A stretch of DNA of 64,000 nt. It comes from CAYMDP01 sp964389375 (lineage in GTDB: Bacteria; Bdellovibrionota; Bdellovibrionia; Bdellovibrionales; UBA1609). Location: NCBI GenBank assembly GCA_964389375.1, contig CAYMDP010000003.1, forward strand, positions 52,657 to 116,656. The letters run 5' to 3'. The position numbers and the translations under genes are program-made. The notes below the pieces were generated by a model, which saw only the letters and a list, made by a program, of their open reading frames with translations, was not told the origin of the DNA and ran no database searches. Shown one piece after another: positions 54,759 through 63,397 of the stretch; the stretch's first letter is position 1, and the number at the start of each line of letters is the position of its first letter.

Positions 54759-55871
54759 ATGGGGGACATTCAAGGGATGAGCGCGTCTGCGCTCTTCGAG
54801 CTGGGTAAGCTTTACTGCGATCGGGGCGATTTTCAGCTCGCGATTCAAAAGCTTGAGCCGGCTTCTTCAGCCTTCTTTCAGCAGAAAGATTTTAATGGCT
54901 ATTTGAAATCTCAAAACCTACTTCTACGCATCTTCGCTGAAATGGAAGACAGTAAGAATTTATACGCTATTAAAGAGCGCATTCAAGATCTAGTGATCCG
55001 CGAAAGCGTCGATCTGACCGCAAAAACTTATTACACTTTAGCGCTTTGTGCGAATCATAAGGGCCAACACAAAATGGCTCTTGAGTACCTAGAAAAGTCT
55101 TTGGCTTTGGCACTTGGTGCGGACAGTAAGGAAGACATCTGTTACGCCATTGGTGGTCTTGCCATTGTGTATTTTGCTTTAGGACGATACGAAGATAGTC
55201 TAAAAGAAATCTACAATTTAAAAGTTTTTTTCCAGATTCTAGATTTGCCCGAACTTCGTCTTTACAGTCTTTTGTTAAATGGAAATGTTTTGCGAAAGAT
55301 GGGAAATCATGAAGAGGCCCTAGAGCTTTATTGGCAATGTTATGAGATTTTGAAAACTCAAAAGAATTTATACTTCTATGTTCTTCTTTTGCATGCCATC
55401 GGAATGGCCTATTCGGCGCTGGGCGATTTAGATTTAGCAAAGGTTTATTTAAATCTCGCGGATAAAGCGGCGGATCCAGAAAACTTGAAGTACTGCAGTC
55501 GGAAGATTAAGGAAGCTTTAGAAAACATCGGCGCTCCAAGATCCGATGAGTATGACATTGTTTTTGAGGCTTCAGCCAATTCTGTAATTGAAAAGAAGCG
55601 GGGCCGGGTCGACTTTAAAAACCAGTTTATTTTGTTGGATTTGTTTCGCCTCTTTGTCCGCCATCCAGGGGAAGTCTATTCAAAAGAGTCTTTAGTTAAA
55701 AAGGTCTGGAAGCAAGAGTATGATCCCCAGGTTCACGATAATAAAATATATGTGACAATTAAGCGTCTGCGCAAAATGATCGAACCAGATTTTGACAAGC
55801 CAAAGTATATTTTTCGGGCTAAGAATGGTTACTACATGAACAAAAATACAAAAGTTTTATTCGAGCAATAA
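54759..55871 (+). CDS. TPR protein with C-terminal winged-helix DNA-binding domain
   Basis: The protein has 370 residues. Residues 5-275 are TPR-type helices (ALFELGKLYCDRGDFQLAIQ; LALCANHKGQHKMALEYLEK; AIGMAYSALGDLDLAKVYL). Residues 285-365 form an OmpR-type winged helix (FRLFVRHPGEVYSKESLVKK, then NKIYVTIKRLRKMIE and AKNGYYM). The order is the reverse of SARP/BTAD regulators, which carry the DNA-binding domain first. There is no receiver domain, so the TPR part probably senses a peptide or protein. Targets are unknown; the secreted-protein gene 28 bp downstream may be cotranscribed. Confidence 0.85.
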   Translation: MGDIQGMSASALFELGKLYCDRGDFQLAIQKLEPASSAFFQQKDFNGYLKSQNLLLRIFAEMEDSKNLYAIKERIQDLVIRESVDLTAKTYYTLALCANHKGQHKMALEYLEKSLALALGADSKEDICYAIGGLAIVYFALGRYEDSLKEIYNLKVFFQILDLPELRLYSLLLNGNVLRKMGNHEEALELYWQCYEILKTQKNLYFYVLLLHAIGMAYSALGDLDLAKVYLNLADKAADPENLKYCSRKIKEALENIGAPRSDEYDIVFEASANSVIEKKRGRVDFKNQFILLDLFRLFVRHPGEVYSKESLVKKVWKQEYDPQVHDNKIYVTIKRLRKMIEPDFDKPKYIFRAKNGYYMNKNTKVLFEQ

Positions 55872-55899
55872 GAGACAGGCAAACAAGGGAGTTCTGATA

Positions 55900-56412
55900 A
55901 TGAAAAGGTTTTTAATTTCAACTTGGGTCTTGCTTGCGATCTTGCTTCACTCTTTTGCCGGAGCCTCTCCGAAGCCAACAAAAGATGGCGAAATATTTCC
56001 TTGGCCTTGGGGGCTAGAGTGTCCTTTTCCTTGGTCCGAGATTCCCGGCTATTGGCAGTTAGAAAGTAAAACACATCAAGGTTACTTCGAATTTATCGTC
56101 TCTGGTAAAACAGCATCTGGAGGATATATTCTTGAAGTGACAGAGTACAGTTTAGATGGAGAGGCCAAGGCTTCGGGCTGGAGTTACTCTGAGGGAACCG
56201 AAAGGCATATTCAGGTTGCAATGCAAAGTATGGACGACCGAAGTAACTCGGCTCCGTTCTGGGCGATCGTTCGAACTTTTGCAGATGGTGGCAAGAAGAG
56301 CCAAGCCTGCAACAAGGCAAGCCGAATGGTGATCGTTTTAACGATTCGACCTCTGGCAGAGAATACGGCGGATCGTGATTCTCACTATGTCATCAAGAAG
56401 CTAAAAAACTAG
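55900..56412 (+). CDS. Secreted protein of unknown function
   Basis: The protein has 170 residues. The signal peptide ends SFAGA. The mature part begins with a Trp/Pro-rich stretch (FPWPWGLECPFPWSEIPGYW) followed by beta-like segments (GYFEFIVSGKTASGGYILEV). The ATG has GGGAG upstream. It follows the TPR/winged-helix gene by 28 bp, so it may be controlled with it. Family not recognised. Confidence 0.6.
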   Translation: MKRFLISTWVLLAILLHSFAGASPKPTKDGEIFPWPWGLECPFPWSEIPGYWQLESKTHQGYFEFIVSGKTASGGYILEVTEYSLDGEAKASGWSYSEGTERHIQVAMQSMDDRSNSAPFWAIVRTFADGGKKSQACNKASRMVIVLTIRPLAENTADRDSHYVIKKLKN

Positions 56413-56457
56413 AGCCCCTGGTGGCTCTGGGACTTATGTCTTTTGGCAGTCCCTTTT
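56411..56457 (+). terminator. Two adjacent hairpins between convergent genes
   Basis: AGAGCC-CCTGGT-GGCTCT (56411-56428) is followed by GGGACT (56429-56434) paired with AGTCCC (56448-56453) and four Ts. The second hairpin abuts the stop of the convergent glycosyltransferase gene. Confidence 0.6.
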
Positions 56458-57613
56458 AGGAATTGGGTCTGCCTTGATTTTCATTTTCTATAAATCGGCC
56501 GAATAGCGGTCGAACTCTTTTTCGATATTGAAAGTCTAAAAAATAAAAGGGCTTGAGGGCGCGAACTTTCAGCTTCCACAAATTCAGTTTTAACCAATGA
56601 AATGGAATTTTTAGCTTCCAAAGGTTTAAGTGTAACCAATGCAAAGGTTTCTTTAAGGGCATGAGCAGCTTCCAAGAGTGAAGGCGTTGGAAGTGATAGG
56701 TTTTGATTCCTATGCGGGCGAGGCCGTCCTGAAGGGGCTGGGTCAGGGCTTTAAAAAGGGAACCCAGCACTTTAATTTGCCTTGGAGCGCGGACTTTTGG
56801 CCCAATTTTTAAATGCAGGCCAGTCTGAAAAAATACAGAGTAGAGCCAAAGATAAAATTTGTCTCTTTTTGCGAGCTGATCCGATTCAGTCGGCACGTTT
56901 GATTGGAGAATGTTTTTTTCAACTGAACCAAGCCCCTGCATAAAAGCCTTTCTACAAAATGCAAGAATCCCGATAGGTGGGTGGTGTGCAATCTGAAGGT
57001 CTTTAAAGTAAGCGAGGCGAAGGCCCTCTTGGCAAAGTCGATGATTTAGTTCACTTTCGCTTCCGCCAAACAAAATATTCTCGTCAAAATGCCTGCGACC
57101 GTTAAAAACTTTAGACTTGTATGAGGAATTTCCGCCGATCAGATTGAGGCTCCTTGGAGCATTCAAAAGGCTATTTTCCAGCCAAACTCTAGAGTTCAGG
57201 TTATAAACTCGGCCAAGAGCGGAGGTTTTAGGGCCGTTGGCGTAGGGCCCGCCAATTCCATCAAACTCAGGATAATTTTCGTGAAGATTAATATGGGACT
57301 GCAAAAAGTTTTGATCTAAGGCTTCGCAATCATCATCCAGAAAAAGCAAAACTTTTCCAGTTGCTTGTGCAAGGCCAAGGTTTCTTGCCTTGTTGACCCC
57401 AAGTTCGCCGCGGACAAAATAATAAAGGTTTAATTCATTTTTGAATTTTTCAATCTGCTTCTTTGTGGCTGGATCATTTAAATTTGAGATTACGATCACT
57501 TCGAAGTCATCTTTAGCCAGGTTTTGTTCTCGAAGAGACTCAAGCAAATAGCCCAAGCTTTTGGGGCGCTTTAAGGTCGGAATAATAAGGGAAAGCTTAG
57601 GGCGCGTCCTCAT
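56456..57613 (-). CDS. Family 2 glycosyltransferase with repeated basic/aromatic C-terminus
   Basis: The protein has 385 residues. The GT-A fold starts LSLIIPTLKRP (7-17), with DDDCE near residue 92 as the metal/nucleotide-sugar motif. The last 70 residues contain repeated PLHWLHLNLWKLK / PFHWLKLNLWKLK units rich in Trp, Leu and Lys, suggesting amphipathic helices that lie on the membrane. The start codon and its GGAGGT lie inside the left arm of the inverted repeat at 57599-57759. The product is likely used for surface glycan; acceptor and donor are unknown. Confidence 0.8.
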   Translation of the reverse strand: MRTRPKLSLIIPTLKRPKSLGYLLESLREQNLAKDDFEVIVISNLNDPATKKQIEKFKNELNLYYFVRGELGVNKARNLGLAQATGKVLLFLDDDCEALDQNFLQSHINLHENYPEFDGIGGPYANGPKTSALGRVYNLNSRVWLENSLLNAPRSLNLIGGNSSYKSKVFNGRRHFDENILFGGSESELNHRLCQEGLRLAYFKDLQIAHHPPIGILAFCRKAFMQGLGSVEKNILQSNVPTESDQLAKRDKFYLWLYSVFFQTGLHLKIGPKVRAPRQIKVLGSLFKALTQPLQDGLARIGIKTYHFQRLHSWKLLMPLKKPLHWLHLNLWKLKIPFHWLKLNLWKLKVRALKPFYFLDFQYRKRVRPLFGRFIENENQGRPNS

Positions 57614-57759
57614 TTCGCAAGACCTCCAATTCGTTTGATTTTGAGTTGGAGCTTCGTTGCTCCTCCTCGAATTGCCTTCGGGCAGTCCTTCGTCGCCGCG
57701 CCTCGCCCCATCTCAAACTTAAAACAAATTGGAGGTCATGCGAAATGAGGACGCGCCCT
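57599..57759. repeat. Long inverted repeat covering the start of the glycosyltransferase gene
   Basis: Arms 57599-57645 and 57712-57759 pair over about 47 bases with a few mismatches. The left arm includes the first five codons, start codon and ribosome binding site of the minus-strand gene. The right arm is an inverted copy of these. The core has TGCC-TTCG-GGCA and GGAGC-TTCGTT-GCTCC hairpins. Confidence 0.88.
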
Positions 57760-57870
57760 GGGCTCCATCACAGGCGTGGACTTTACGGAGTCTTCAATCG
57801 AGATTCAAGCGCGAACCAATCCAGCCTGGGACGCGCTGCAGAGAGTTGGCGACCAAAGCAGATCGTCGTC

Positions 57871-58464
57871 CTACTTCTTCCAGTTTCTAGGAATATAAAA
57901 ATAAAATGTTCCCGTGCCCTTCGGAAGTCCCCAATCTGGGTCAAAATCAGGATGGGCCTTTGCTTCTTCAGATGCGCCCTCGGCATCTTCTGGATCCGCA
58001 TAATCATAAGCTTTGAAATCCGCTCTCATGTAACGTCCGTAGCGATCGTCCCTTTCAACTTTGACTTTAAGCTGGATCATTCCCTCGTCTTGAGTGATGT
58101 AAACATTAGATGCGATACTAGCCTCTTGCCAGTCCAATAAATCTGCAGAAAACCCATCAGTGTAATAGAAACTATCGACCTCGAGAGAGGAGCAGAGTGA
58201 GAGTTTGTTGATCCCAACGGTCTTTGCGACGTGAGGGTATTTTTCCGCTCTCTCGGGCTCTACAGAAAGCAGCCCAACCACTTCATTTTTGTCATTGAGA
58301 AGCAGGATCGGAGTGTACTTTTCTTGCGCAACCTCTTCTAGGTCATGAGCAAAGAACTGCCCACTCTTTGCGAAACAGTTATTTAGAGTTTCTGCAGAAA
58401 ATGCGTTTTCAGCGACAAATAAGTTGAGTAAATAGATTGTGATAAGGGCGGTTAAAGTTCTCAT
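57871..58464 (-). CDS. Secreted protein of unknown function
   Basis: The protein has 197 residues from the ATG at 58464, preceded by GGAG; a frame from 58710 would bury the signal peptide at residue 83. The signal peptide ends ENAFSA. Two cysteines lie about 67 residues apart in the mature part, and the C-terminus is acidic with many Asp, Tyr and Pro (DPEDAEGASEEAKAHPDFD) before a final FYFYIPRNWKK. I do not recognise a family. Confidence 0.6.
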   Translation of the reverse strand: MRTLTALITIYLLNLFVAENAFSAETLNNCFAKSGQFFAHDLEEVAQEKYTPILLLNDKNEVVGLLSVEPERAEKYPHVAKTVGINKLSLCSSLEVDSFYYTDGFSADLLDWQEASIASNVYITQDEGMIQLKVKVERDDRYGRYMRADFKAYDYADPEDAEGASEEAKAHPDFDPDWGLPKGTGTFYFYIPRNWKK

Positions 58465-58588
58465 ATTTTGACTCCGAGCCATAGGTTCGTATTTTTGCTT
58501 CCTTAGATGGGGCAAAAGTGAGGCATTTTTATAAAAGCCGCAACAGATCGATTGGTTTTGAAAAAAAGCTAAGGGGCGGTTGGACAGG

Positions 58589-58619
58589 CTGACATGAGTA
58601 GGGTCGGAACTTATATAAT
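58589..58619 (+). promoter_or_regulatory. Candidate promoter of the glycan gene pair
   Basis: CTGACA (58589-58594) precedes TATATAAT (58612-58619). Spacing is 17 to TATATA or 19 to the perfect TATAAT. It is 28 bp upstream of the fusion gene. Confidence 0.5.
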
Positions 58620-58646
58620 CTGTGCTGAAGTGGGGTTCTAGGCGAT

Positions 58647-60302
58647 ATGAACAAATCAGAGCGACAGGATCAGGCGAGGGGGTCGGGAGCCCGAATCTAC
58701 TTTTTGCCAAATCTGAAATCCTGCACTCAGACTTGCTCTTATTGTCCGGGGCTTGGAAGTCAAAGCGAGAATAAAAGCCTTTCGGATCTAAGTCAGAGCA
58801 TAAAAAAAGCCGTGAATGCCAATTACACGGAGATACTTCTTCCCTGTAATAGTCTTTTTAGGCCCGATGCCGATGAACTTATTCAAAAGGCATTGGCGGG
58901 TCACTTGCCCATTCGGCTTCAAGTTAATTCAAGGACCTTAAACCCAAGATTGTGGGACACCTTAACAGACCTTTACAATCAAGGTCTTCGCTTTCAACTG
59001 CTCATAGATCAACTGGATAGCCTGACCTTAAAGAATCTAAAAACTTTTGATGAGAAATTTTTAGATTCAAATTTTGTTCTGATCGGTCGAAGGGATTTTG
59101 ATTTAGGTGGGGCTCTTTTGACACTTCCACGGGCCTGTCTTAGTCGAAGCTACATCCACTTTCCCCTGAAGCTTCAGATGAAGGATCCCTACCTCAGTAC
59201 AAATGAAGTCCAAGAGACCCTTGAGCTTATCGAAAGACTGCTTCCGGAATTTAAAAACCGATCTTACCCGGGCTTGGATGTATTTGATCCAAGGATTTCG
59301 GCGGATACAGAGCTCGAGCCGCAACTTTCTGTAAGGACCCTTGCGCAAACGAACAAAAAAGAACTGGCCTTATCCGTCATCGTTCCGACTTACAATAATC
59401 GGGATTATATTTTAAACACTCTCAGGCATCTTTCTTTGCAAGACCTCGAGGCCCATCGGTTTGAAGTGATCCTAGTTGATGATGGAAGTTCCGATGGGAC
59501 AGAGGCGGCCTTAGAGAGCTTCGCATCAGCCCTTCAGGGGCGAATCAATTTAAAATATATTTATTTTCCTAGAAAAAAAGATCGTCAAATGGGAGACGGA
59601 GATTTTCGCGCAGGTATCGCTCGCAACATTGGAGTAAAGGCGTCTTCAGGCGAGAGGCTTTGTTTTTTGGACTCGGATATTTTGACTCCGCCCAATTTTT
59701 TAAATCAGATTCTTTTAGATCTGCAGGATGGGGATTTGGTTCAGGCGAGAAGACTTTATTTAAAAAAAGAGATCAGCTCGGTCGGGACAAACTACCAAGA
59801 GGTCGACAAAGCCAGAGACACTTATATTCCTGAAGGCGGGTATTGGCATCAGTTTTATAGTGAGTCCACTCCCTGGAATCAGCGACCGGTGAAATGGAAG
59901 TATGTTTGCACCTATACTTTAGCCCTCAGTCGCGAGCTATTTTTAAAAGCGGGATGGTTTCGCAAGAACTACCACTACTATGGATTTGAGGATACAGATT
60001 TGGGATATCGTTGTGTTCAGCTTGGTGCCAAATTAAAATTGAGCGAGGCTGAGGTCCTTCATTTGTTTCATGAAGATCAAAGGTCTGAATATAAAAATTC
60101 TGCGATTCGCCGGCACCTTTTGTTGAAGAAAACCGCCAAAATTTTCTTTCATAACAATTTACAGACCGAAATCTATAGAAACCTTCGGAATCTGGTTTCT
60201 GAATCTGGTCTTACGGAGGTAATCAAAAAATCCGTTCGACGCAAACTTAATCCTCAGTTGTGGGAGAAAACTCTTAATTCAGTGAGGGGTCTTGATTTAT
60301 GA
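58647..60302 (+). CDS. Radical-SAM-like domain fused to family 2 glycosyltransferase
   Basis: The protein has 551 residues. Residues 15-235 begin like a radical SAM enzyme: cysteines C26, C30 and C33 form the CxxxCxxC cluster motif, followed by beta/alpha units (EILLPCNSLFRPDADELIQK, IRLQVNSRTLNPRLWDTL). Residues 241-480 are a GT-A glycosyltransferase with SVIVPTYNN, VDDGSSDGT near 278, a FLDSDI metal motif near 341, and a GFEDTDLGYR acceptor loop. The two halves are in one uninterrupted frame. I know of no characterised protein with this order. Its stop overlaps the methyltransferase start as ATGA. A surface-glycan role is inferred. Confidence 0.75.
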   Translation: MNKSERQDQARGSGARIYFLPNLKSCTQTCSYCPGLGSQSENKSLSDLSQSIKKAVNANYTEILLPCNSLFRPDADELIQKALAGHLPIRLQVNSRTLNPRLWDTLTDLYNQGLRFQLLIDQLDSLTLKNLKTFDEKFLDSNFVLIGRRDFDLGGALLTLPRACLSRSYIHFPLKLQMKDPYLSTNEVQETLELIERLLPEFKNRSYPGLDVFDPRISADTELEPQLSVRTLAQTNKKELALSVIVPTYNNRDYILNTLRHLSLQDLEAHRFEVILVDDGSSDGTEAALESFASALQGRINLKYIYFPRKKDRQMGDGDFRAGIARNIGVKASSGERLCFLDSDILTPPNFLNQILLDLQDGDLVQARRLYLKKEISSVGTNYQEVDKARDTYIPEGGYWHQFYSESTPWNQRPVKWKYVCTYTLALSRELFLKAGWFRKNYHYYGFEDTDLGYRCVQLGAKLKLSEAEVLHLFHEDQRSEYKNSAIRRHLLLKKTAKIFFHNNLQTEIYRNLRNLVSESGLTEVIKKSVRRKLNPQLWEKTLNSVRGLDL

Positions 60303-61399
60303 ACGGACTCAAGCGGACTCTGCTAAACCGCACAACGGGCTGGCCCGTGTTGACAGAGGGGACGCAATTTAACAGAAGACAGCCCTGTGGTCTGTGCGGC
60401 AAGGACTCAGGCCTTGAGGTGGCTCGAGCGCGTTTTTGGGATCTTGCAGACCTTAGTTTTGTGCGGTGTTTAGACTGTGGACTTTCTCAGGTCGATCCGA
60501 TGCTTAGTGAGGAAGTCACTTCAATTGGTTGTTATGCCTATTTTTTAAAAGAGAGCGCACGAGAGGGGAAGCGAAATCTTGAAAAGAAGATGGTGAGGTC
60601 CTTTCGCAGAGGGGTTTATTTGGGACTTAAGCTAAAGGGTCGCGGAGAGAATCCCAAAAATATTCTCGAGGTCGGGGCCGGAGATGGCTATTTTTCAAAG
60701 GGCCTTCAGTTTGTGTTTCCAAATGCGCAAGTGACTTGCCTGGATATTGTCCCAGAAATTTTAGCTGCGATTAAAAAAAATCACGACTTTCAGGTTTTGC
60801 TTGGGGTCCCAGAAAATCTTCCAGAGCTTTGTGGGGGCAAAAAATTCGATCTTCTTGTCGCTCGCGATATTATCGAGCACGTCAGTCAACCTGCGGCGGT
60901 GTTGCAGGCATTTTCCAAGGTTCTCGATGTTGGTGGGCTTCTTCATATCATCACACCCAATGGCTATGAGGATATTTGGAGGCCTTACTGTCGGTGGAAG
61001 TTGAAAGCTGAGCCCAGTCAGCTCTTAATCAATCATGTCAGTTACTTCGAGCCGAGAGCTTTACGAAAGTATATTGAGGCTCTTGGTTTTACGACTCAGA
61101 CTTGGTTTATCTATGATTTTAATGGAACAAGATGGGGGAGAGCGAGAACAATCACCGAAAAACAGATGGGCGACCCCTTGTTAGATATTTCGGCCCAAGA
61201 AACGATTCAAGAATTAAAGAGCGCGAGTTCAAGCCTAGAAGTGACCGAAGATCCTTTGAAGAAATCTTGGTGGCATAGTTTGAAGCTTCGATGGCTCACC
61301 GAGCTTTATTGTTTTTTAAAAGAACAGCGCTGGTTTTGGTTAAATGCAGATCACGGAATCGGCCACGAAATTTTTGCGACCTTTAAGAAGAGACACTAG
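60299..61399 (+). CDS. SAM-dependent methyltransferase with N-terminal zinc ribbon
   Basis: The protein has 366 residues. C30, C33, C57 and C60 form a zinc-ribbon-like pair of CxxC motifs. The class I SAM site follows: ILEVGAGDGYF (122-132), LDIVPE and RDIIEHV, then the IITPN strand. This arrangement recalls sugar C- or O-methyltransferases of glycan clusters. It is coupled to the fusion gene by a 4-base overlap. Its TAG stop overlaps the TAG stop of the convergent gene. Confidence 0.82.
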   Translation: MNGLKRTLLNRTTGWPVLTEGTQFNRRQPCGLCGKDSGLEVARARFWDLADLSFVRCLDCGLSQVDPMLSEEVTSIGCYAYFLKESAREGKRNLEKKMVRSFRRGVYLGLKLKGRGENPKNILEVGAGDGYFSKGLQFVFPNAQVTCLDIVPEILAAIKKNHDFQVLLGVPENLPELCGGKKFDLLVARDIIEHVSQPAAVLQAFSKVLDVGGLLHIITPNGYEDIWRPYCRWKLKAEPSQLLINHVSYFEPRALRKYIEALGFTTQTWFIYDFNGTRWGRARTITEKQMGDPLLDISAQETIQELKSASSSLEVTEDPLKKSWWHSLKLRWLTELYCFLKEQRWFWLNADHGIGHEIFATFKKRH

Positions 61400-62592
61400 C
61401 GGGGCTCTTGGCTGAGTCCTTTTTTGAGGGATTCAACCCGTAAATCAATGAAGGTGGCAAGTTGTTCGTGGGAGTACTCGAAATCGTAGTCTAAATGTGC
61501 TGGCAAATTTTGTACGAAGTTGGCTTCAAAGCTTGCAATTAATTTTTGAATTCTATGGATTTCCACCTGAGTTTCATAAGAGGGAATCATCCCATACTGA
61601 TTGTCTTGTCGAGGAGAAAGATGCTCAAGAACTGCTGCGGTCACCAAGCTGGACCATGCCTTTATCAGATAGCGCAGGCTTGTTTGTTGAATCAGGTCTA
61701 AAGCGTGAAGCTTATAGAGCTGGGTCTCAGGCCTATGTCGCTCAAGTTTGTTACGGGCCTCCGTGACGAGGACAATATTCCCAGTTGCAGTATCTATGGA
61801 GCTCGCGAGTAAGGAAAGTGTCCTTCTCTCGGCAGCGTAAAAGATCTGCTGAATCGCTTCAGACTCAGTTTCAAGATCAAGGCGTAGATCGTTGAAGGCA
61901 GCTAAGATTGTGCGGGATTGATCTCGAAAGTGGTCCAGTATGATTTTAGGAATAAGTATACCGCCCATATGATAAGAGACATCATGGACAAAAAGAGGGC
62001 CTTCCATCGCGATAGGAAATTGGTAGTTTTGAACCCGAGCCAGATAGGCTCGATCATCGACGACCCCCATCCTTTTAGAATAGTAAAGTCGGGCCGCGAT
62101 CTCTTCTTGGTTCATTTTTCTTAAAAGTTCATTTGCTTTCTCAGTTTGAAGGTTGAAGCTTTGAATGGGTGGGATCTGCATTTCTTCACCGGAGATCATT
62201 TTAATGCCAAACCAACTTGCAGTTTCTTCTCCAAGGATAATGATCATGGCTCGAGGATCGCCCTGGATCGCCATCTTTCCTTCGATAAATCTAGAATCCC
62301 AGTTGGATCCGTAGCGCCACAGTTTAAAGTGTAAGATTTTTTGTTCGTCTAAGATGGCCGTGGCCTGAACGGTTGCTTCTTCTGCGGCGGGCTCAGAGGC
62401 CATGCTCAAATCTAAGTAGCTTCTCGCTGGCGAAGCTTGAAGACTTTGTTCGCAAAGTATTCGGGCCTCTGGACGGCTAATCCCATGAGCCATACAAAAT
62501 TGGCCTGCGGTAAATCCAAGCAAGGCCAAAAGGGTCGTGCCTAGATTAAACGGAACTCGGCGAGCAGAATTAGCTGAGTTCAATTGAATCAT
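61396..62592 (-). CDS. Secreted or anchored protein of unknown function
   Basis: The protein has 398 residues from the ATG at 62592; a TTG at 62610 is less likely. A hydrophobic segment (about 17-35) ends near AHG and is probably a signal peptide. The rest is largely helical and charged (NELLRKMNQEEIAARLYYS; KLERHRPETQLYKLHALDL), with one early cysteine. I recognise no domain. The gene is convergent with the methyltransferase gene and their stop codons overlap, so no terminator lies between them. Confidence 0.65.
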   Translation of the reverse strand: MIQLNSANSARRVPFNLGTTLLALLGFTAGQFCMAHGISRPEARILCEQSLQASPARSYLDLSMASEPAAEEATVQATAILDEQKILHFKLWRYGSNWDSRFIEGKMAIQGDPRAMIIILGEETASWFGIKMISGEEMQIPPIQSFNLQTEKANELLRKMNQEEIAARLYYSKRMGVVDDRAYLARVQNYQFPIAMEGPLFVHDVSYHMGGILIPKIILDHFRDQSRTILAAFNDLRLDLETESEAIQQIFYAAERRTLSLLASSIDTATGNIVLVTEARNKLERHRPETQLYKLHALDLIQQTSLRYLIKAWSSLVTAAVLEHLSPRQDNQYGMIPSYETQVEIHRIQKLIASFEANFVQNLPAHLDYDFEYSHEQLATFIDLRVESLKKGLSQEPR

Positions 62593-62750
62593 TCTCGTGA
62601 AATCCTTCAACAGGGAGCTGTGGGGGCGATTTATTTTAAGGGGAAGATTAATAACGCATTACGCCAAAAAGGCAAGTCAGATCTGAAAAATTCCTGCATC
62701 AAGCCCGGGTGTCGAGTATGGTCGACCCAAATTTACTTATGGGGGGCCAT

Positions 62751-63083
62751 ATGTCTAAATCTCTAAAGTTCTCGCTTGTCCTATTATTTGCTCTGTTTTC
62801 TGGGGCGTCTTTTGCCCAAGTGACTGCTGGATCTTATTATAGCTGTGTTGCGCAGATCTTAAAAAACGACACCCCTCAGGCCCAGGCCAATTTTGTCGTG
62901 GCTTGTGGATCTGAGACTTTGTTTACTCACGAGATGAGGTCTTTTGATCAGCAAAGTCCTAAGGAAATTGCCGAGCTGAAGAGTGGTTTTTTCACTCTAC
63001 TTCAAGGGCTTGTTTCTCCCGAGGGACAAAAATGTTTCGAATCCGATACCGAGCTTTTCTGGTTTGGAATCTGTCACCAATAG
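62751..63083 (+). CDS. Small secreted cysteine-containing protein
   Basis: The protein has 110 residues from the ATG at 62751, preceded by a GGGGGG run; an upstream in-frame start at 62709 would displace the signal peptide. The signal peptide ends GASFAQ. The mature part has four cysteines (YSCVAQIL, VVACGSET, QKCFES, FGICHQ), consistent with two disulfides. Family not recognised. Confidence 0.6.
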   Translation: MSKSLKFSLVLLFALFSGASFAQVTAGSYYSCVAQILKNDTPQAQANFVVACGSETLFTHEMRSFDQQSPKEIAELKSGFFTLLQGLVSPEGQKCFESDTELFWFGICHQ

Positions 63084-63098
63084 GAATCTTCGAAAGGT

Positions 63099-63142
63099 CC
63101 GCCCTTATTTGCTGCGATCTTTCCGGTCGCAGATAGGGGCGG
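63099..63142. other. Imperfect stem-loop in a 314-bp intergenic region
   Basis: CCGCCC with TGCGA on the left pairs with TCGCAG and GGGGCGG on the right around a short loop. No T-run follows. The remaining bases to 63397 are AT-rich and hold no gene I can support. TCTCAC and GTGAGA (near 63267-63289) form a possible operator. Confidence 0.4.
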
Positions 63143-63397
63143 CAGTCCGAGTTCTAAGCCTTTGAGTTCCAAGCGCTCAATTCTTTTATGCCTCTTTCAG
63201 AGTATGGGCTTTTACGTAGCTAAAGTGACGAAGAATCAGTCACGTGATGTGACAAGTTTTGAAATCTCACTCTGTCTCAATGTGAGAATCTAAAAAAAGT
63301 TAAAAAATTTCTACTCTTAGTTGCGTTTCATCTTGAGACAGCCCTTGGCACGTTTTGCACTAATACATTCTGTGTTTACAACTTTAAGGGAGATCTT

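Noticed and set aside
57640..57720. Inverted-repeat cores as integron attC sites
   Set aside because: No GTTRRRY/RYYYAAC core pair and no integrase or cassette arrangement.
57646..58140. A 164-codon plus-strand frame starting in the inverted repeat
   Set aside because: Its MRTRP segment is only the inverted copy of the glycosyltransferase start; the rest is antisense to the secreted-protein gene.
63349..63364. TTGGCACGTTTTGCA as a sigma-54 promoter
   Set aside because: The GG and GC elements are two bases too close; sigma-54 promoters tolerate little change in this spacing.
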